From: Peptococcaceae bacterium BICA1-8
GTDB taxonomy: Bacteria > Bacillota > Peptococcia > Peptococcales > BICA1-8
Reading direction: 5' to 3'
Assembly (NCBI GenBank): GCA_000802045.1
Contig: JUEF01000078.1
Location: 1 to 64,000, forward strand
DNA: 64,000 bases
Position 1 is the first letter of the stretch. Every line of letters starts with the position of its first letter. Positions 18,448 to 26,137 of the stretch are shown piece after piece. Below the pieces are notes generated by a model, which worked only from the letters and a program-made list of their open reading frames with translations, was not told where the DNA came from and ran no database searches. A program made the position numbers and the translations under genes.

Positions 18448-19845
18448 TTAGTAATACCTCGTCACTCTAAACCTCTCTAACTCAACATCCTCCTGGGGTC
18501 GAATTCCTGCCTTTTGCTTAGCAATTGTTACCTGTTCCTCTACTGTATCGATTCCCTCAAGCATAGGTAGTAAAAGTCCTTGTCGGGAGCCTTTCTTGAC
18601 TATTACGCCGTATATTTCTGGATTGAGCTCTTCCATGCTAGCTACTTTTTCTGGTTTTTCTAAGATATCTACTGAATATGTTAATTGATCTAATTCATCC
18701 TCATTTATTGGTTCAAATCTGGGGTCCTCCAAAGCTGCCTTTAAGGCATTACCTTGTATCTCTTCAGCTAAGGTTTCTTTTGTAGCATTAATGGTTCCAA
18801 TACAGCCCCTAAGCTGTCCCTGTTTCTTAATAGATACAAATACACCTTTAGGACTCAAAAACTCTTGAGGGACAGTTTCTGGCTTACTGTGTTTCCTGCC
18901 CGTTATCAGATAACTCTCCAGATTTTCTCGAGCCCACTTTACTGGCCAGCTCTCATTCTCTCTGGTCCTATCGATATTATCCTTCCCAATTTTTATAATT
19001 TCCTTAAGTAATAATCGGGTCTCTAATTCCGGCCCAGGCGTTAGGGCTGTAATAAGATATCCAACTCCAAAAGGCCCTTCATAAGAATATTTTTTGGACA
19101 TAATCTCTTGACCATCCAAAACCCCAAGCCCCATAATAATTGGCCTTAAACCGCATTCCCCTGCTTTATTCACTAATTGATTATCAATTGTTAAAACCCT
19201 CATAACATCGCCTTCTTCTAGTGCCTGAACTAATATCTCATCAAAGACTTTCCCTTGGGGTTCAAAACCAGCAGGGGCATCATGGGTCAAACGGTGGGAT
19301 AAATCTGCACTGACTACCACTACTACTTTACCAGGGTAACTATTTATTACTTCCTTTAGACATATACCAAACTCATATAATTCATGAAAAGGAAGCATAC
19401 CCATGTTTATAGGTACAATAGGTGCGTTAATACCAGCTTTATCAAAATAATAAAGGGGTATAAAAATCCCATGGTCCAACTCCAGATTAATCCCATAACC
19501 ATGGGCATCCGAATCAGTTATCTCCGCTACCATCGCCTTTAATCCCCGGGCCCGTTTTACTAAACTTGTACTGAACTCTCCCCCAAAGGTTCTTTCTAAA
19601 GAAAGAGAAGCTCCGAATTTTAGCAAAGAGCCTTTAACTTTTTTCGGACGAGATATAGTTATAGCATCCTGAAAAACAGGACCATGGGGTGTAATAAATA
19701 CTAATAGATCTGGTTCTAATTCTTTAATATCTAAAGCAATTTCCTGCATTCCCTTGACTGTTTTCTCAGCTTTACTCTCCTCCCCCTTACCTACCTCCGG
19801 GATGATTATCGGCGGGTGAGGACAAATTGCTACCATCTGAAGCAT
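18448..19845 (-). CDS. AmmeMemoRadiSam system MEMO-AMMECR1 fusion protein
   Basis: 465 residues. The N-terminal half (about 1-270) is a MEMO/class III extradiol dioxygenase-like domain (ICPHPPIIIPEVG; VVVVSADLSHR). The C-terminal half (about 290-465) is an AMMECR1 domain (GVFVSIKKQGQLRGCIGT; ALEDPRFEPI). I choose ATG 19845, which has AGGAGG 9 nt upstream; a TTG three codons earlier would touch the site. Function of the system is unknown; homologues are widespread in anaerobes and archaea. Confidence 0.9.
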   Translation of the reverse strand: MLQMVAICPHPPIIIPEVGKGEESKAEKTVKGMQEIALDIKELEPDLLVFITPHGPVFQDAITISRPKKVKGSLLKFGASLSLERTFGGEFSTSLVKRARGLKAMVAEITDSDAHGYGINLELDHGIFIPLYYFDKAGINAPIVPINMGMLPFHELYEFGICLKEVINSYPGKVVVVVSADLSHRLTHDAPAGFEPQGKVFDEILVQALEEGDVMRVLTIDNQLVNKAGECGLRPIIMGLGVLDGQEIMSKKYSYEGPFGVGYLITALTPGPELETRLLLKEIIKIGKDNIDRTRENESWPVKWARENLESYLITGRKHSKPETVPQEFLSPKGVFVSIKKQGQLRGCIGTINATKETLAEEIQGNALKAALEDPRFEPINEDELDQLTYSVDILEKPEKVASMEELNPEIYGVIVKKGSRQGLLLPMLEGIDTVEEQVTIAKQKAGIRPQEDVELERFRVTRYY

Positions 19846-20412
19846 AAAATACAACCTCCTTCGTAGGGGCGCCCATTGGGCGTCCGCGAGTATTTTTATT
19901 AGTAACTAGTACTGGTGACTAATGATAACTTTTCGGGTTACGTGACCAGCAGTTAGTGACCAGTACCCAGAAAAACATTTTAATCTAACCACAGGCCCCA
20001 TCGGGACACACGGATTAACCCGGTTAATTTAATTAACATATTGATTTAGCGCTTAAGATTATTTTACCCAAAATTTCGAAATTCCTGTTCTATTCTTCTT
20101 ATCTATGGCCATATCTATTACTAAAGCTATAAAGGCTATACAAAATGGAATGTCAATGCTACAGAAAAAACGTTATTCTTCCAAAATCACGGGAAAAGCC
20201 CATGCCAGACGCAATATCTTAACCCAAAAGAAACACTGGTCCCTGAGCACCGGGCACTAGACACTGGGTACGAAGCTCGACCGTTGACCTACAATACCAA
20301 TTACCAGCCATCAATGTGAGCCGCGGACGCGCAATGCGCGCCCCTACCAGTCACCAGTCACTAGTCACTAACAACTAGCCACTAGCCACTATTAGAAGCG
20401 GGGTGTTATGTA
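19846..20412. repeat. Repeat-rich gap upstream of cwlD
   Basis: 567 bp without a gene. It holds a GTAGGGGCGC element copy (19862-19888), GTGACTAG units (19901-19922 and 20347-20392), a CCGGTTAATTTAATTAAC stretch near 20017 and a second GTAGGGGCGC-family copy (20320-20347). No convincing promoter for cwlD was found. Confidence 0.6.
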
Positions 20413-21168
20413 ATGAAATTAAGAGAAGCCTTAAATATCAGAAAAATTTCGGTTATCATCAGCCTATTAATTGTCTTCGTTTGTGTATCAAGTTTTAGCT
20501 TTTGGTTTTATCAAATAGGTAGCTATGACCAGCATATTCAAACTCTATCCTGGGTTGTAGCCAGTAAAAAAATTGTAATTGACCCTGGTCACGGCGGAAT
20601 CTTCCCTGGTAAAGTAGGTAGTAACGGTTTAGTAGAGAAGGATATTAATTTAGAAATCTCTAAAAAACTGGCTACTATTTTTAGTGATTCCGGGGCTATG
20701 GTCATTATGACCCGAAACGAAGATTCGGATTTAGTCGCTCCTGACTCTAACGGCAGCTTTTTAACTAAGCAGCGCTCTGATTTAGAAAATAGAGTAAAGC
20801 TAGCCCACGACTATCAGGCTGATTTATTTATTTCCATACATTCTAACAGTACTCCTTCTCAAATATGGGCTGGGGCTCAAACTTTTTATAATTCAGAGCA
20901 TAAAGAAAGTGAAACCTTAGGTAAAGCTATTCAAGAAGAGATTATTAAACAGTTAAAAAACACAAAACGGCAGGCTTTAGTCCGAAAAGAAACCTATTTA
21001 TTTGATAAGCTGGAAATTCCTGCAGTAATTATTGAATGCGGATTTCTTTCTAACCCTAAAGAGGCCGAACTTTTGTCACAGCAAGAGTATCAACATCGCA
21101 TGGCATTTGCTATCTACTCCGGTATTGTGAAGTACTTATCGGGAGAAACAAATGAAGTAAATGGGTAG
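20413..21168 (+). CDS. cwlD: N-acetylmuramoyl-L-alanine amidase, CwlD-like
   Basis: 251 residues with an N-terminal membrane anchor or signal (about residues 12-33) and a zinc Amidase_3 domain. Ligands and catalytic residues fit His60 (IDPGHGG), Glu75 (LVEKD), His143 (SIHSNS) and Glu208 (IIECGF). The size and architecture fit CwlD, which prepares muramic-lactam in spore cortex. This supports a sporulating host. The stop codon lies in the loop of a perfect 20 bp hairpin. Confidence 0.85.
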   Translation: MKLREALNIRKISVIISLLIVFVCVSSFSFWFYQIGSYDQHIQTLSWVVASKKIVIDPGHGGIFPGKVGSNGLVEKDINLEISKKLATIFSDSGAMVIMTRNEDSDLVAPDSNGSFLTKQRSDLENRVKLAHDYQADLFISIHSNSTPSQIWAGAQTFYNSEHKESETLGKAIQEEIIKQLKNTKRQALVRKETYLFDKLEIPAVIIECGFLSNPKEAELLSQQEYQHRMAFAIYSGIVKYLSGETNEVNG

Positions 21169-21188
21169 CCATTTACTTCATTTGTTTC
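21145..21188. terminator. Perfect 20 bp hairpin over the cwlD stop codon
   Basis: Positions 21145-21164 are exactly complementary to 21169-21188, with a GTAG loop (21165-21168) that contains most of the stop codon. There is no long T-run, so it may stabilise the 3' end or end transcription weakly. The last eight codons form the left arm. Confidence 0.6.
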
Positions 21189-21218
21189 CGCTTATTCGTA
21201 AAATAAATGAAACCATCC

Positions 21219-21281
21219 TGTCATCCTGAGCGATAGCGAAGGATCTTAATATCCTTCAGTCGTTCCTCCCTCAGGATGACA
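21219..21281. repeat. MITE-like palindromic element (TGTCATCCTGAG family)
   Basis: TGTCATCCTGAG (21219-21230) faces CTCAGGATGACA (21270-21281). It is the shortest of three copies and again is followed by AATCAGTAGCTTTCAT. It is the last chromosomal-type repeat before the prophage; none occur further right. Confidence 0.8.
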
Positions 21282-21361
21282 AAACAAAAATCAGTAGCTT
21301 TCATAGCAATGACATCTTGCAATTTTTCGCGCCCACGAATAGACGAATTGGCGCCTGGACG

Positions 21362-21422
21362 CTCAAAAAGATAATAAAAAAACCTGGACCAAAAGTCCAG
21401 GTTTTTTTATTATCTTTTTGAG
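21362..21422. terminator. 28 bp bidirectional terminator at the chromosome-prophage border
   Basis: Positions 21362-21389 and 21395-21422 are perfect inverse complements around a CAAAA loop, with A-runs and T-runs on both sides of a CCTGGAC/GTCCAGG core. It should stop both cwlD transcription and leftward prophage transcription. Host-type repeats end here, so the prophage left end is probably close by. Confidence 0.85.
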
Positions 21423-21515
21423 AAGTTGGGGTGTTGTTTTAAAGGGATTAAATAGTACTTTGTTAGTTGTGCGTTAGTTTCGGAAATATTTCCATAACTG
21501 CCTAAACCTTCTGAA

Positions 21516-21707
21516 TTAAATATTTATCGCCGCTTGGCAAGTATCCCATATAACTTTTATAACCGTTACCCCCACTCCGGCCGTTCCTAATGTTTCCACA
21601 AATTGCGCTAATTCAAATTGTTCTTCTCTCCACAATATTCTGTTTATTATGAAGGTTGCCCCCGTTATGCCTAGCATCAATATGAGATAATCTTCCCCTG
21701 TTTTCAT
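21516..21707 (-). CDS. SpoIIIAC/AD-like small membrane protein
   Basis: 63 residues with two predicted membrane segments (about 7-24 and 40-56) separated by a charged WREEQFELAQF loop. Length, spacing and residues such as E-x-AQ-x-V and the final I-x-D segment recall SpoIIIAC of the forespore SpoIIIA channel. It is the last gene of the leftward ParM-FtsK region, ATG with a GGAGGG site. A phage or conjugation-related membrane function is as likely as a sporulation role. Confidence 0.5.
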   Translation of the reverse strand: MKTGEDYLILMLGITGATFIINRILWREEQFELAQFVETLGTAGVGVTVIKVIWDTCQAAINI

Positions 21708-21886
21708 AATCTCCCTCCTGTTCAGAATTGTTTTCAGATTCCAAGTAAAAGCTTTCGCACTCGCCTATCGGCTCCCGCTTCGCTTTTATTCTTAAACTGA
21801 AATTCATATTTCATAACTGTTTCAGCTTGTTTAAGTATTCGTTGTGTATTTATAAAACGAATATTCAAAGTACAACTAGCGAATAG
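21708..21886. other. Gap upstream of the SpoIIIAC-like gene
   Basis: 179 bp with no supported gene. It contains AACGAATATTC and AGCGAATAG motifs that resemble the GCGAACA operator-like sites at 62902-62939. A promoter for the small membrane gene may lie here, but none stands out. Confidence 0.4.
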
Positions 21887-22513
21887 TTAAACGTATAGTT
21901 CATTTAGGGCTAAAACCTCAAATAGTAAGCCATTATTTTCCTTTTCTATTCTCTCTAGAACATGCTTTTTTCTATGGGTTGTTATTAAGATTCTAGGGAA
22001 TTTATCGGCTAGTTTTACCCACCACCAATTAGTATAGCCATTAGACTTATAGAGTTCATTGTATTTTAGTACCTTATCAAATTCATTATTAGATAAATCT
22101 ACTTCTATAAAATAGAACCTGTGCTTATCGGTTTTTGTGTTTCTGATCGTACAGAAAGAATCGCACCGTAATATTCCATAGTCCTGTTCGTAATCATATT
22201 TAGTTATCTCCTCCCAACTAGGCAATGTTTTCTTAAGATACACATACACCCAATTAGACATTAGTAAGTGTTCAGAAGGGTTTATTTTATCTGTAGAGTA
22301 GATTGAATTGCCATCGAAGGATATTCTATTCTTTAATATTTTTCCTTGCTCAGAAAGCTTCTGTAACCTTCTTTGTGCTATTCTCAGCCCGGAGGATTGA
22401 TTATTAAAGAACAGTTTATGGACTTGGGAAGTGGTTAGTATTTTTCTTTTTTCTATTTCCTCTATAATCCTCTTATCTCGTTGGTAGCCCTTCAGTAAGT
22501 TCTTGTTTTTCAA
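21887..22513 (-). CDS. Replication-relaxation family protein
   Basis: 208 residues. The N-terminal 70 residues form a predicted winged helix (RIIEEIEKRKILTTSQVHKL then RIAQRRLQKLSEQGKI), followed by a nuclease-like mixed region (YFIEVDLSNNEFDKVLKYNEL). This order is typical of the Replic_Relax family found on plasmids and conjugative elements, where members work next to FtsK/TcpA proteins. The start is TTG inside the 3' end of the ftsK-like gene (41 bp overlap), so translation is probably coupled. The exact biochemical role is unknown. Confidence 0.8.
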   Translation of the reverse strand: MKNKNLLKGYQRDKRIIEEIEKRKILTTSQVHKLFFNNQSSGLRIAQRRLQKLSEQGKILKNRISFDGNSIYSTDKINPSEHLLMSNWVYVYLKKTLPSWEEITKYDYEQDYGILRCDSFCTIRNTKTDKHRFYFIEVDLSNNEFDKVLKYNELYKSNGYTNWWWVKLADKFPRILITTHRKKHVLERIEKENNGLLFEVLALNELYV

Positions 22514-23591
22514 TCTCTATCACTCTCTCTTTAAGAAGTTTTCTAGCTTGCGATATAGGCAAATATGGCGTTTGCACCTCTGTTTCTATATCCCATTGAA
22601 AGATTGCTCTGCCCTCGACAAATGGCATTGTGGCCGCTTTGTCATTTCCTAGACATATCCGGGAATTAATTTCATCCCTCACATGAAAACAACATGTAGC
22701 CGGGAACATTGCTTTGCTCTCGCTAAAATCCTTAAATATTTTAGCTGATGGCCTTTGTGTACTACCGACAACACATATTCCGGCAGCTCTCCCTAGTCTC
22801 ACAATTCTATTGAGTAATATTTGGCTTTCTTCATCCTGTAGTTCTGCCAATTCATCAATAATCAACACCAGAAAAGGAAGTTCTCCCTCATAGTCTTTTA
22901 TCTTTACTACTCCTGCCCTTTCTAATAAGTTTAGTCTGCGGTCTAATTCGCTACTAATTTCGTATAACATGGCCTGTGCTTTTTCCAGATCGTCAGCTAA
23001 TTTACAATACTTTCTTAGATATGAAAACTCTAGCTTTTTAAGGTCGATAATGTTTAGATCTATTCTCCTTGTTAAAAGTAAACTCATGGCAATTACATGG
23101 CATAGATTACTCTTTCCTGCTCCCGGGTGTCCTGCGATTAGTATATTTATCATATCGGCAAGATCTTTAACAACTACACCGGAAGCAGAAAAGCCAAAAA
23201 ATATAGGCAAATCTCCATCTAATTTATCAATCTGAAACTTAACCTTATATGGTAAAGTGTAATTGAAAAATTCTAATGTTATTCTTTTACCATGTTTTTT
23301 TATTTCTACCTCTCCACCTGTAGCATCTACGAAATGTTGTTGTTTTGCTTTTAACTCGGCAAAAGTAAGACCGGCAGGTAGTTTTAAAATATAAGTTTCG
23401 TGATGTGGCATTACTACTCTTTTCAATATTTGAGGTTTTAAATCTCCATAAATATGGTCAATAGTATCTTCAATATTCCCCATTGTTTCATTGCCAGGTC
23501 TGTGTCTCCACATCTTCTTAAGGTTTTTTACTATGCCGTCAACTATCTTAACCCCTTCTTGGTTCTGCCCTATTTGACTTAGATAATTCAT
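22473..23591 (-). CDS. FtsK/SpoIIIE-type DNA translocase
   Basis: 372 residues, a compact hexameric DNA pump without membrane domain. Walker A is GHPGAGKS (154-161), Walker B LVLIIDELAE ends at Asp246-Glu247. The C-terminal gamma winged helix of chromosomal FtsK is absent. The size and neighbour (Replic_Relax) match plasmid or ICE-type translocases such as the TcpA group. The start ATG follows GGAGGGG in a 25 bp sequence that is duplicated in front of the preceding gene. The preceding gene adds a membrane protein that could anchor it. Confidence 0.88.
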   Translation of the reverse strand: MNYLSQIGQNQEGVKIVDGIVKNLKKMWRHRPGNETMGNIEDTIDHIYGDLKPQILKRVVMPHHETYILKLPAGLTFAELKAKQQHFVDATGGEVEIKKHGKRITLEFFNYTLPYKVKFQIDKLDGDLPIFFGFSASGVVVKDLADMINILIAGHPGAGKSNLCHVIAMSLLLTRRIDLNIIDLKKLEFSYLRKYCKLADDLEKAQAMLYEISSELDRRLNLLERAGVVKIKDYEGELPFLVLIIDELAELQDEESQILLNRIVRLGRAAGICVVGSTQRPSAKIFKDFSESKAMFPATCCFHVRDEINSRICLGNDKAATMPFVEGRAIFQWDIETEVQTPYLPISQARKLLKERVIEIEKQELTEGLPTR

Positions 23592-23612
23592 ATAAACCCC
23601 TCCATATATTTT
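23588..23612 (-). repeat. 25 bp duplicated translation start region, copy 1
   Basis: Identical to 23993-24017. On the minus strand it contains ATATATGGAGGGGTTTATATG, that is the ribosome site and start codon of the ftsK-like gene. Confidence 0.8.
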
Positions 23613-23615
23613 TTT

Positions 23616-23996
23616 TCATTCTAATTCCACCTTTCCTATTTCCCTATGCCTTAGAACTATCTCTTTTTGTTTAGGACTTAAATTCTTTTCAAAGTTATCC
23701 CATGCTTTGCTGAACCCCTTTTCTTCGCTAGGAGATATAAACTCCACAATCACTTCTCCGTTTTTATTTTTAATTTTGTGATGAATGCCAGGGAGAAATC
23801 CATAATAGATTATTTCTCCATCTATAATAGTTTCTATCGTAGTATTGTTATCGGCTTTTTCAGTAATCGTAAAATCGGTTTCTAATTCAATAATTTTTGT
23901 AGATAAATCTCCAATAGGGGAGAACACAACTAAAAATCCTGCTATCGCCAACACCACTTTAGGCATTATGCTTTTAGCTAGTACCAAATTAATCAT
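23616..23996 (-). CDS. Single-pass membrane protein of the parM-ftsK operon
   Basis: 126 residues, not recognised. One predicted membrane segment (about residues 12-30, VVLAIAGFLVVFSPIG), then a soluble domain of beta-rich character (TITEKADNNTTIETIIDGE) and a Lys-rich helix. Its ATG overlaps the stop of the ParR-like gene (ATGA). The position between the adaptor and the DNA pump suggests that it ties the pump or the plasmid to the membrane. Confidence 0.6.
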   Translation of the reverse strand: MINLVLAKSIMPKVVLAIAGFLVVFSPIGDLSTKIIELETDFTITEKADNNTTIETIIDGEIIYYGFLPGIHHKIKNKNGEVIVEFISPSEEKGFSKAWDNFEKNLSPKQKEIVLRHREIGKVELE

Positions 23997-24017
23997 ATAA
24001 ACCCCTCCATATATTTT
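23993..24017 (-). repeat. 25 bp duplicated translation start region, copy 2
   Basis: Exact copy of 23588-23612, 405 bp away. Here it encodes the last residues of the ParR-like protein and the start of the membrane protein gene. Confidence 0.8.
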
Positions 24018-24184
24018 CGTTCGCCACTGTTCGGTTTCTCGGCAGGTCGATACCCTTGCATATCTCGGTCAATCAGCCTTTTCATATAAGCTGAGAAGTT
24101 GGTCCGTTGGATAAGGTGTTCCCATAGTTTCTTTTGGTCAGGGCAATTCAGATTAAAAGCTACCGTTTTAACTCTAATCTCCAT
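23993..24184 (-). CDS. Small ParR-like adaptor candidate
   Basis: 63 residues. The pattern RVKTVAFNLNCPDQKKLWEH at residues 4-23 followed by TNFSAYMKRLIDRDM is like a ribbon-helix-helix protein: one strand with alternating residues and two helices. It directly follows the ParM-like gene with 11 bp overlap, the usual place of the parR adaptor that binds the centromere. The C-terminus is short, so filament binding would need the last 20 residues. Confidence 0.6.
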   Translation of the reverse strand: MEIRVKTVAFNLNCPDQKKLWEHLIQRTNFSAYMKRLIDRDMQGYRPAEKPNSGERKYMEGFI

Positions 24185-24986
24185 AAATACCCCTCGCTAT
24201 CTCGTAAAATCCCACACAATTACAGAAGATAGGGTGTACTCTCTCACCTTTAATGATAGGGTACATTACTTTAGTTTTAGGGTAATGGTCGCAAATGTAC
24301 GGAAATAAATGTTCAGCTAGCCCACCAATTAACTTCACTCTATCCCCCTTATCCCAATTTGCTTCATTATTAATTTTTCGCGCTAGTGCTTGATAGTCTA
24401 AGTTGCGGACCGTATCTGCACCAAAATTAAGAGAAAAGCTTTCCTTGTCAACGTACCTCTTGTTAAACAAAGTAGCACAGCCTATGGTCCCAGCACCTAC
24501 CCCAATAATTCTTACTAGCCCATCCTCGGGCTCACACCAAAAACTAGATGCTTCCTCCGCTGCCACTTCCACCCTGTTAATATAAAACCTCCTTTCTACT
24601 CCGTTAATTTTAATTTCGTGATTGCCTAGTAGTAGTTTTTTAATCTTCTCCTTTTCTCCTGCGGTGTGTTGTGAGATTGGTTGCCCGACAACAATTTTAA
24701 AATGTTCATGTTCCGAATAATTGTGTAGTGCGAATAGTACTCTTAATAATGTTTCCTCATGTGCTTTTGTGTCACCCTTTTGCGTTCCTGAAAACTCACC
24801 TTCTAACTGCGCTAGGGTTCCTGCGAATCCTCGCTTGCCTTGATACTCCCATTCAATGTCGTGGATAAATTTTTCTGATTTTAGTTTTAATTCTCGCCAT
24901 TCTGAAATGTCGCTAGGGAATTGTATCACACCAAACTCACCACAAACCTTTACCTCGCTGTTACCTGCATCAATGCCTAAAATCAT
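24174..24986 (-). CDS. ParM/StbA-like actin ATPase
   Basis: 270 residues of the actin-like fold. Phosphate-1 motif LGIDAGNSEVKV (residues 3-14), phosphate-2 motif GVGAGTIG (162-169) and adenosine motif KLIGGLAEHL (218-227) are in the right order. Such proteins polymerise to push plasmid copies apart. It is shorter than R1 ParM (about 320) and closer in size to AlfA/Alp types. ATG start with AGGAGG. First gene of a five-gene operon with adaptor, membrane protein, FtsK-type pump and Replic_Relax protein. Confidence 0.82.
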   Translation of the reverse strand: MILGIDAGNSEVKVCGEFGVIQFPSDISEWRELKLKSEKFIHDIEWEYQGKRGFAGTLAQLEGEFSGTQKGDTKAHEETLLRVLFALHNYSEHEHFKIVVGQPISQHTAGEKEKIKKLLLGNHEIKINGVERRFYINRVEVAAEEASSFWCEPEDGLVRIIGVGAGTIGCATLFNKRYVDKESFSLNFGADTVRNLDYQALARKINNEANWDKGDRVKLIGGLAEHLFPYICDHYPKTKVMYPIIKGERVHPIFCNCVGFYEIARGIYGD

Positions 24987-25010
24987 TTCGTACCTCCTAT
25001 TAATTACTTA

Positions 25011-25039
25011 ATTAAACCTTTTTGTTTTTTTGGTTTAAT
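25011..25039. promoter_or_regulatory. Inverted repeat upstream of the parM-like gene
   Basis: ATTAAACC (25011-25018) and GGTTTAAT (25032-25039) face each other over a T-rich 13 nt loop, 25 nt before the start codon. ACTTAAT is repeated at 25007 and 25047. In ParM systems the centromere (parC) and the autoregulatory operator lie exactly here. That role is inferred. Confidence 0.45.
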
Positions 25040-25048
25040 CTTTAGTAC

Positions 25049-25072
25049 TTAATATGTATGCAAGTGTTACTC
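25049..25072 (-). promoter_or_regulatory. Shared upstream box, parM operon copy
   Basis: TTAATATGTATGCAAGTGTTACTC differs by one inserted base from 56286-56308 upstream of the replication operon. The match covers 23 of 24 positions. It is probably an operator or activator site common to both operons. Confidence 0.5.
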
Positions 25073-25106
25073 TTTTGTTGCTTGTCAGAATAAAAAAAAT
25101 AAACTA

Positions 25107-25135
25107 TTGCAACATTTATAGTTATTTGATAGAAT
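25107..25135 (+). promoter_or_regulatory. Rightward promoter of the accessory genes
   Basis: TTGCAA (25107-25112), 17 bp, TAGAAT (25130-25135), followed by AGGAAAGGTGG before the ATG at 25171. It points away from the parM operon. Confidence 0.55.
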
Positions 25136-25170
25136 ATAGATAGGAAAATATTAGGAAAGGTGGTGTTTAC

Positions 25171-25590
25171 ATGGGAGTAACAATAAGTTCAAAAAGATAT
25201 AGTTGTGACGTGGGGTACGGTGGCTTTAATAGATTTAGAAATGCTGTGGCAGAGAAAACAAGTGACAAGTTTTATAAACACTACTTACGCTTATCAAATT
25301 CAGATGTTGTGTTTTTAAGCGGCGAAGAAAGAAAAGTTTTTTTCAAAAAGTATGATGATGACACAATTAAATTTGTTGAAAGAAACGAGGTAACGGAAGA
25401 GGTTGCTAACTTTTTATTTCAATCAGATTGCGGTGGAAAAATAGACAGAAAGCAAGCTAGGCAGATATACGAACTAATTAAGGAATGTGATGATAATATT
25501 GTCTTTGGGTATATTGGCAGAAAAGATTGTGCAAAAATGGCTGATATGAAAAATATATTTTCAGACAAAACGAAAGTTGAGTGGAATTAA
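25171..25590 (+). CDS. Hypothetical phage protein
   Basis: 139 residues, soluble, charged, with no clear family. The beginning (MGVTISSKRYSCDVGYGGFNRFRN) and the regular helix-rich end resemble small accessory proteins of Firmicute phages. ATG with AGGAAAGGTGG. It opens the plus-strand accessory cluster and has its own promoter. Confidence 0.75.
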   Translation: MGVTISSKRYSCDVGYGGFNRFRNAVAEKTSDKFYKHYLRLSNSDVVFLSGEERKVFFKKYDDDTIKFVERNEVTEEVANFLFQSDCGGKIDRKQARQIYELIKECDDNIVFGYIGRKDCAKMADMKNIFSDKTKVEWN

Positions 25591-25608
25591 ATAAAAGGAG
25601 GAAACGAA

Positions 25609-25776
25609 ATGCCTGTAATATTTGTAGATTGTTCAGAAGAATTAAAACAAATTGCTGTAGAAGATTCAAAGAAGGAAGAATTAGCCATATCAGCTTATGT
25701 TAGACAGTTGATATTGAGGGAGAGAAAGAGGAAGGAGAAGGAGAATGTCACACTACAGCTACCACAACAGACTTAA
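25609..25776 (+). CDS. Small ribbon-helix-helix-like protein
   Basis: 55 residues. A short strand (VIFVDCSEELKQIAV) is followed by SAYVRQLILRERKRKEK, which fits the second half of a ribbon-helix-helix DNA-binding unit with a basic tail. ATG with AAAGGAGGA. It follows the 139-residue gene by 18 bp. Confidence 0.55.
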   Translation: MPVIFVDCSEELKQIAVEDSKKEELAISAYVRQLILRERKRKEKENVTLQLPQQT

Positions 25777-25921
25777 GCAACTACTACGCACACAAAAATA
25801 TATAACAATAAAAGAAAATGATAATCCGTTCTCTTATAGGTTTTTGTTTCCTGAGATAGGAAAAAGTATGCCGATTAGACCGTATAGGGTTGTAGAGTAT
25901 TTTGATTATTTGAATTGCTAG
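25745..25921 (+). CDS. Small hypothetical protein
   Basis: 58 residues (MSHYSYHNRLKQLL...EYFDYLNC), overlapping the previous gene by 32 bp. A GGAGAAGGAG site precedes the ATG. Rich in Tyr and Arg; no family seen. Confidence 0.5.
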   Translation: MSHYSYHNRLKQLLRTQKYITIKENDNPFSYRFLFPEIGKSMPIRPYRVVEYFDYLNC

Positions 25922-25933
25922 GAGGGAATTAAA

Positions 25934-26104
25934 GTGTGGGTTTTTAAAAAAAAAGATTTAATAAATCTTTTAGAAGATATAAAACGTCCATCAAAGACAG
26001 AAAAAATGGTTTTATCTTATTTATCAGAAGAAGAGAAATCAGGATACTATAAATTGTATGGAGATAGTGTTGATTATATTAAAATGGAAAAACTAATTTT
26101 TTAG
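25934..26104 (+). CDS. Small hypothetical protein
   Basis: 56 residues, GTG start with GGAGGGAA just upstream. Charged helical sequence (KKKDLINLLEDIKRPSKTEK) without recognised domain. Confidence 0.5.
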   Translation: MWVFKKKDLINLLEDIKRPSKTEKMVLSYLSEEEKSGYYKLYGDSVDYIKMEKLIF

Positions 26105-26137
26105 CTTTTGTGTCATATTAAAACATGGAGGAAACTT

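Noticed and set aside
21423-21515. Attachment site core
   Set aside because: The prophage border must be near, but without the right junction no duplicated core can be recognised.
21613-21807. 64-residue frame over the SpoIIIAC-like gene
   Set aside because: No ribosome site, composition unlike a protein, and it overlaps a better supported gene in another frame.
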